Assembly (NCBI RefSeq): GCF_048066115.1 | Contig: NZ_JBLTYX010000015.1 | Location: 118,059 to 182,058 of the forward strand | DNA: 64,000 nt | Source: Niveispirillum sp048066115 | GTDB taxonomy: Bacteria > Pseudomonadota > Alphaproteobacteria > Azospirillales > Azospirillaceae | Reading direction: 5' to 3' | In this document: positions 60,036 through 64,000 of the stretch, in pieces | Layout of the letters: each line of letters opens with the position of its first letter | Position numbering within the stretch: the first letter of the stretch is position 1 | Made by a program: the position numbers and the translations under genes | The notes under the pieces: model-generated | The model's input: the letters and a program-made list of their open reading frames with translations, nothing else | Database searches by the model: none | Told to the model about the DNA's origin: nothing

Positions 60036-62504
60036 ATGGGGTACTGGCAGGGACGCGTGGCGCGCCTGATGGCGGCCGCTGCTTTGGTATTGTCGGCGAA
60101 TGCGGCATCAGCGGATGCCATCGTGCAGACCAAGGGCGATTGGCAGGACAAGTTCCGCCAGCTGGAAGTCGATCTTCCCACCCCCAATACCTATCGCACG
60201 GCATCGGGTGCGCCCGGCCACCAGTACTGGCAGCAGCGCGCCGATTACAGCATCGACGTGAAGCTGGACGCGGCGGGCAAGCGCCTGACCGGGCGGCAGA
60301 CGGTGCGCTACCAGAACAACTCCCCCGATAGTCTGCGCTATCTCTGGCTGCAGCTGGACCAGAATATCTACAAGGACGGCTCCATCGCCGAGCTGACGCG
60401 CACGGCCAGCCCGGCCAAGGATGGCGGCGACCAGGTCACCTATGGCGCGCTGGCCCGCGCCCAGGCGCTGAAGGATACGCATTACGGGATGGAGATCGCG
60501 TCGGTCACCGACGGGTCGGGCACGAAACTGTCCTATACCGTGGTCGACACGATGATGCGCATCGACCTGCCCCGGCCGCTGTCGCCCAATGCATCCTTCA
60601 CCTTCAAGGTGGAATGGGCGCACAACATCATCAACCAGGATATTGTCGGCGGGCGTTCGGGGTACGAGCATTTCCGCGACAACAATACCGACCTGTTCTT
60701 CATCGCCCAGTGGTTCCCGCGCATGGCGGCCTATACCGACTATGCCGGCTGGCAGCACAAGGCCTTCCTGGGACGCGGTGAATTCACCCTGGAATTCGGC
60801 GATTACGATGTCGCCATCACCGTGCCGGCCGACCACCTGGTCAGCGCGTCGGGTGAATTGCAGAATCCCGGCGACGTTCTGACCGGCACGCAGCGCGACC
60901 GGCTGGCCAAGGCGGCCAAGGCCGACAAGCCGATGTTCATCGTGACGCCGGAAGAGGCGCTGGCGAACGAGAAGGAGACGGACAAGGCGACGAAGACCTG
61001 GCGCTTTGCCGCCAAGAATGTCCGCGATTTCGCCTTCGCCAGCTCCAACAAGTTCATCTGGGATGCGATGGGGGTGAGCCAAGACAACCCGGCCGGTAAC
61101 CCCGTGCTGGCCATGTCCTTCTATCCGAACGAGGCGGAGCCGCTCTGGTCAAAATATTCGACCTGGGCCGTGGCGCACACCATCAAGACCTACAGCAAAT
61201 ATTCCTTCGCCTATCCCTACCCCACGGCCCAGTCGGTGAACACCTGGGACGGTGGCGGCATGGAATATCCGATGATCACCTTCAACGGATACCGGCCCAC
61301 CACCGACAAGAAGACGGGCAAGCGCACCTACTCCGCCAATGCCAAGTACGGGTTGATCGGTGTGGTCATTCATGAGGTCGGGCATTTCTATTACCCGATG
61401 ATCGTGAATTCCGACGAGCGGCAATGGAGCTGGATGGATGAGGGCCTGAACACCTTCGTCCAGAATGTCGCCCATCTGGAATGGGAGGAGAATTTCGGGG
61501 AGCATCGCCGCAAGGTGAACCTGCCGTCCGAGATCACCAGCTACATGACCAGCCAGGGTCAGGTGCCGATCATGACCCAGTCGGATTCGGTGCTGCAATT
61601 CGGGCCCAACGCCTATACCAAGCCGGCCACGGCGCTGACCATCCTGCGCGAGACGGTGATGGGGCGTCAGCTGTTCGACCATGCCTTCCGCGAATATTCG
61701 CAGCGCTGGAAGTTCAAGCGCCCGACCCCGTCGGACTTCTTCCGGTCGATGGAGGATGCGTCGGGCATCGATCTGGACTGGTTCTGGCGCGGCTGGTTCT
61801 ACACGACCGACCATGTGGACATCGATCTGGCCAGCGTGCGTGAATACCGCATCTCCACCGGCAATCCCGATGTGGAGAAGGCGTTCCAGCGCGACGAATA
61901 CCGCCGCGACAATGTCGAGCCGCTGGCTCAGATCCATAACCGCGAGGAAGGGCTGAAGACGCTCTTGGCGCGCGAGCCGGACCTGAAGGATTTCTACAAC
62001 GAGAACGACAAGTTCAGCCCCACCAACAAGGACCGCAACAAATACGCCGACCTGCTGGAAGGGCTGGAGCCGTGGGAGCGCGACGCGCTGGCGCGGGCGG
62101 AGAAGGATGGCGACTGGGTCTATTTCGTCGATTTCGCCAACAAGGGCGGGCTGGTCATGCCGCTGCCGCTCCAGATCACCTATGCCGACGGGACGGAGGA
62201 GTTCCTGATGATCCCGGCGGAGATCTGGCGCTACAACAGCAAGGCCGTGACCAAGATGCTGATCCGCCCGAAACAGGTGGTGGGCATCGAGCTGGACCCG
62301 CGCCAGGAGATCGCCGACGCCAATCCGTCCAACAATGGCTTCCCGCGCAAGATCGCGGCCTCGCGCCTGGAACTGTACAAGGCCAAGGACGAGACGCAGG
62401 ATCTGATGGCCGACATGCTGGTCGAGCTGAAGGCCAAGAAGGAAGGCGAGGGCAAACAGGAAGGCGGCAAGGATGTGCCGCTGACGCCCGGGGAACAGAA
62501 GTGA
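60036..62504 (+). CDS. M1-family zinc metallopeptidase, exported
   Basis: An 822-residue aminopeptidase-like protein. Signal peptide (about residues 1-25, ending ANAASADA). The gluzincin site is intact: His446-Glu447 and His450 in VIHEVGHFYYP, and the third zinc ligand Glu469 in WMDEGLNTF, exactly 18 residues after the HExxH. A GGMEYP segment stands where M1 enzymes have the GxMEN exopeptidase motif; the Asn is replaced by Tyr, so substrate N-terminus recognition may differ. The C-terminus is Lys/Glu-rich. The ATG at 60036 begins the signal peptide; a longer ORF to 59889 lacks one. Its stop overlaps the next gene's GTG. Confidence 0.9.
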   Translation: MGYWQGRVARLMAAAALVLSANAASADAIVQTKGDWQDKFRQLEVDLPTPNTYRTASGAPGHQYWQQRADYSIDVKLDAAGKRLTGRQTVRYQNNSPDSLRYLWLQLDQNIYKDGSIAELTRTASPAKDGGDQVTYGALARAQALKDTHYGMEIASVTDGSGTKLSYTVVDTMMRIDLPRPLSPNASFTFKVEWAHNIINQDIVGGRSGYEHFRDNNTDLFFIAQWFPRMAAYTDYAGWQHKAFLGRGEFTLEFGDYDVAITVPADHLVSASGELQNPGDVLTGTQRDRLAKAAKADKPMFIVTPEEALANEKETDKATKTWRFAAKNVRDFAFASSNKFIWDAMGVSQDNPAGNPVLAMSFYPNEAEPLWSKYSTWAVAHTIKTYSKYSFAYPYPTAQSVNTWDGGGMEYPMITFNGYRPTTDKKTGKRTYSANAKYGLIGVVIHEVGHFYYPMIVNSDERQWSWMDEGLNTFVQNVAHLEWEENFGEHRRKVNLPSEITSYMTSQGQVPIMTQSDSVLQFGPNAYTKPATALTILRETVMGRQLFDHAFREYSQRWKFKRPTPSDFFRSMEDASGIDLDWFWRGWFYTTDHVDIDLASVREYRISTGNPDVEKAFQRDEYRRDNVEPLAQIHNREEGLKTLLAREPDLKDFYNENDKFSPTNKDRNKYADLLEGLEPWERDALARAEKDGDWVYFVDFANKGGLVMPLPLQITYADGTEEFLMIPAEIWRYNSKAVTKMLIRPKQVVGIELDPRQEIADANPSNNGFPRKIAASRLELYKAKDETQDLMADMLVELKAKKEGEGKQEGGKDVPLTPGEQK

Positions 62505-63013
62505 CGGGGTTCAGCCGGCGCCGGCTGCTGGTGCTGGCGGGTGCGGGGCTGCTGGCCGGCCCCGCCTTCGCCCACCGGGCCCGGTCGGCGCTGACGCTGG
62601 TCACCTGGAACAAGGCGGCCGGTCTGCTGGAGATCGACCATTCCCTGCACGGCCATGACGCGGAAATGGCCCTGGACCAGATCGAGCATGTGGCCGGTCC
62701 CGACCTGTCGCTGCTGGAGCATCGGGCGCGGCTGGCGCTCTATGTCGAGGCGCGGTTCGCCCTGTCGGTGCCGGGGGCGGGACCGCTGGCGCTGAAGCTG
62801 CTGGGGGCGGAGCAGGAGGGGGACAATGTCCATCTCTATCAGGAGATCGCCCTGCCGGCCCCGCCCGCCCGCCTGGGTGTGCGGAACAATATCCTGCGCG
62901 ACCTGTTCGCCGTGCAGATCAATCAGGTGAATTTCGACATGAGCGGCGATCCCGACCGCATCCGCACCCTGAGCTTCCTGGGTGGGGACGGGGAGAAGGA
63001 AGTGTCGTTGTGA
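62501..63013 (+). CDS. Exported DUF6702-like protein, partner of the M1 peptidase
   Basis: A 170-residue protein starting at GTG 62501, whose GTGA overlaps the M1 stop codon, so the pair is translationally coupled. Residues 1-24 (FSRRRLLVLAGAGLLAGPAFA) look like a Tat or Sec signal with consecutive Arg. The mature part (LTLVTWNKAAGLLEIDHSLH, then HDAEMAL...LYVEARF) fits the small DUF6702 family, which I recall being paired with M1 peptidases. Beta-rich, no catalytic motif. Function unknown; an accessory or folding role for the peptidase is a guess from the coupling. Confidence 0.72.
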   Translation: MTGFSRRRLLVLAGAGLLAGPAFAHRARSALTLVTWNKAAGLLEIDHSLHGHDAEMALDQIEHVAGPDLSLLEHRARLALYVEARFALSVPGAGPLALKLLGAEQEGDNVHLYQEIALPAPPARLGVRNNILRDLFAVQINQVNFDMSGDPDRIRTLSFLGGDGEKEVSL

Positions 63014-63017
63014 TGCC

Positions 63018-63106
63018 GTAGGTCAGGTCGAGCCGCAGGCGAGCCCTGACGATATTGCTTTCAATCCTTTTCTGTCAGGGCTCGGCTTGCGCCTCGACCT
63101 GACCTA
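63018..63106. repeat. Palindromic repeat family B, copy 4
   Basis: Arms GTAGGTCAGGTCGAGCC... and ...CTCGACCTGACCTAC with a second loop type (GATATTGCTTTCAATCC). It starts four bases after the DUF6702-like stop codon. Confidence 0.9.
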
Positions 63107-63185
63107 CGAACTGGTTCGTTGCGAGAAAACGCGATACGGTAGCGCTAACAAGACGCCCCAAGGCGGAAAACCGGGAGGATCACCT

Positions 63186-63929
63186 GTGAAGCGCTGCCAT
63201 CTGTTCGTCCCCCTTCTGTCCCTGTCCATCCTGACCGCCGCCCCTGTCCTGGCGGCCGTTTGCGGCCCGGACACGCTGGGCACCAGCCGCACCCTTACCC
63301 TGAAGCGCGGCCAGGGCGGCACCTGGGGCACGGTGCAGCATCCGGCACTGCCGGGGCTGGAGAAGGGCGAGGTGGTGCTGACCTTCGATGACGGGCCGGC
63401 GCGGGGGCTGACGGAGAAGGTGCTGGACGCGCTGAAGGCGGAATGCGCCCATGCCACCTTCTTCATGACCGGTGCCAACCTGGAACTGAATGGCGACCTA
63501 GCGCGGCGTGCGGTGGCCGAAGGCCATTCGGCTGGTATTCACAGCTATAGCCACCCGCATCTGAAGACGCTGACCGACGACGCCCAGCTGGCCGATCTGA
63601 AGCGCACGCAGGAGGCCTATCGCAAGCTGTTCGGGCGCCTGCCGCCGGCCTATCGCTTCCCGTTCCTGGAGGAGACGCCGGCGCTGCTCTCCGCGCTGAA
63701 GCAGCAGGGGGTGGATGTGTTCTCCATCGACCTGGACATCACCGACTGGCAGCCCGCCGACACCACCGACATGCTGGTGGAACGGCTGGAGAAGAAGCTG
63801 GCGGAAAAGGGTGGCGGCATCATCCTGCTGCACGACGCCAATGGCCCGACGGCGGCGGCGGCGCCGAAGCTGCTGCGCCTGTTGAAGGAGAAGGGGTACC
63901 GGCTGGTGCATCTGCACTGGGCGGATTGA
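63186..63929 (+). CDS. Secreted polysaccharide deacetylase (NodB domain)
   Basis: A 247-residue protein: signal peptide (residues 1-23, ending APVLAAV), then a NodB homology domain. Motif 1 is VVLTFDDGPARGLTE (catalytic Asp and metal Asp), motif 2 HSYSHPHLKTL (metal His pair), motif 3 RFPFLEETP, and the late ILLHDANGPT carries the catalytic His. It should deacetylate an N-acetylated glycan in the periplasm or cell surface. The GTG start at 63186 has GGGAGG at a good distance. It stands alone between family B copies 4 and 5. Confidence 0.9.
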   Translation: MKRCHLFVPLLSLSILTAAPVLAAVCGPDTLGTSRTLTLKRGQGGTWGTVQHPALPGLEKGEVVLTFDDGPARGLTEKVLDALKAECAHATFFMTGANLELNGDLARRAVAEGHSAGIHSYSHPHLKTLTDDAQLADLKRTQEAYRKLFGRLPPAYRFPFLEETPALLSALKQQGVDVFSIDLDITDWQPADTTDMLVERLEKKLAEKGGGIILLHDANGPTAAAAPKLLRLLKEKGYRLVHLHWAD

Positions 63930-63947
63930 GGGGGCCGTCTCTTAACC

Positions 63948-64000
63948 GTAGGTCAGGTCGAGCCGAACGCGAGCCCTGACAGTATTGCTTCCAAGCCTTC
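63948..64000. repeat. Palindromic repeat family B, copy 5 (cut by window edge)
   Basis: Left arm GTAGGTCAGGTCGAGCCG... and a loop starting AGTATTGCTTCCAAGCC, the same loop type as copy 4; the right arm lies outside the window. It starts 18 bp after the deacetylase stop. Confidence 0.85.

Overview
The window is high-GC DNA from an alphaproteobacterium, most likely in the Rhodospirillales/Azospirillaceae (Niveispirillum- or Nitrospirillum-like). This placement is inferred from base composition, a complete five-step HutF/HutG histidine pathway, abundant TonB-dependent receptors, LacI-regulated glycan genes and dispersed palindromic repeats; no rRNA is present to confirm it. I see no tRNA, rRNA, CRISPR array, transposase or phage gene.

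Left part (1-16.6 kb). Ureide catabolism: a partial FAD oxidoreductase, uraD and a divergent puuE-type allantoinase. Then a small membrane protein, a CPA2-type cation/H+ antiporter with a CtrA-like box, a TonB-dependent receptor and an HD-domain hydrolase. Next comes a complete histidine utilisation locus: hutI-hutH-hutG-hutU on the minus strand, divergent from hutF-hutC-hutD, with two tandem HutC-type operators between them.

Sugar locus (15.9-26.5 kb). A LacI regulator is divergent from a minus-strand run: a GH65 glycoside phosphorylase fused to beta-phosphoglucomutase, a TonB-dependent receptor, an MFS permease, a GH51 arabinofuranosidase and a 2OG-Fe(II) oxygenase. Two tandem LacI-type operators lie in the divergent gap. 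Logic: uptake through the outer membrane, import, phosphorolysis to a glucose phosphate, then glycolysis.

Surface and signalling region (26.5-57.7 kb). An RTX repeat protein, a diguanylate cyclase, a protein with two cyclic-nucleotide-binding domains and an MBL-fold hydrolase lead into the most unusual locus. This is a tightly packed plus-strand run: TpsB transporter, a 3150-residue TpsA exoprotein with MBG/YDG repeats, a CHAT-protease lipoprotein, a FecR-like periplasmic protein, a CHASE2-adenylate cyclase and a stand-alone cyclic-nucleotide-binding protein. Overlaps and gaps of a few bases link the first five genes. It looks like a two-partner secretion system physically joined to a candidate processing protease and a cAMP signalling chain. 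An alpha/beta hydrolase and a 2084-residue subtilase (RTX, nine PPC-like repeats, S8 domain, P domain, four short repeats) follow.

Right end (57.8-64 kb). An orphan LacI regulator, a phosphopantetheinyl transferase, an M1 aminopeptidase-like protein overlapping a small Tat/Sec-exported protein, and a secreted NodB-type deacetylase.

Three families of palindromic repeats punctuate the window, mostly just after gene ends: family A at 2380, 7589 and 13009; family B at 6803, 50333, 58894, 63018 and 63948; family C at 6607, 26471 (three tandem 86-bp units), 29556 and 31729. In A and B the loop occurs in both orientations relative to the arms or flanks. Gene-free stretches over 300 bases (3843-4352, 6576-6880, 12982-13307, 26466-26873, 31621-31951) are made up mainly of these repeats, hairpins and regulatory sites.
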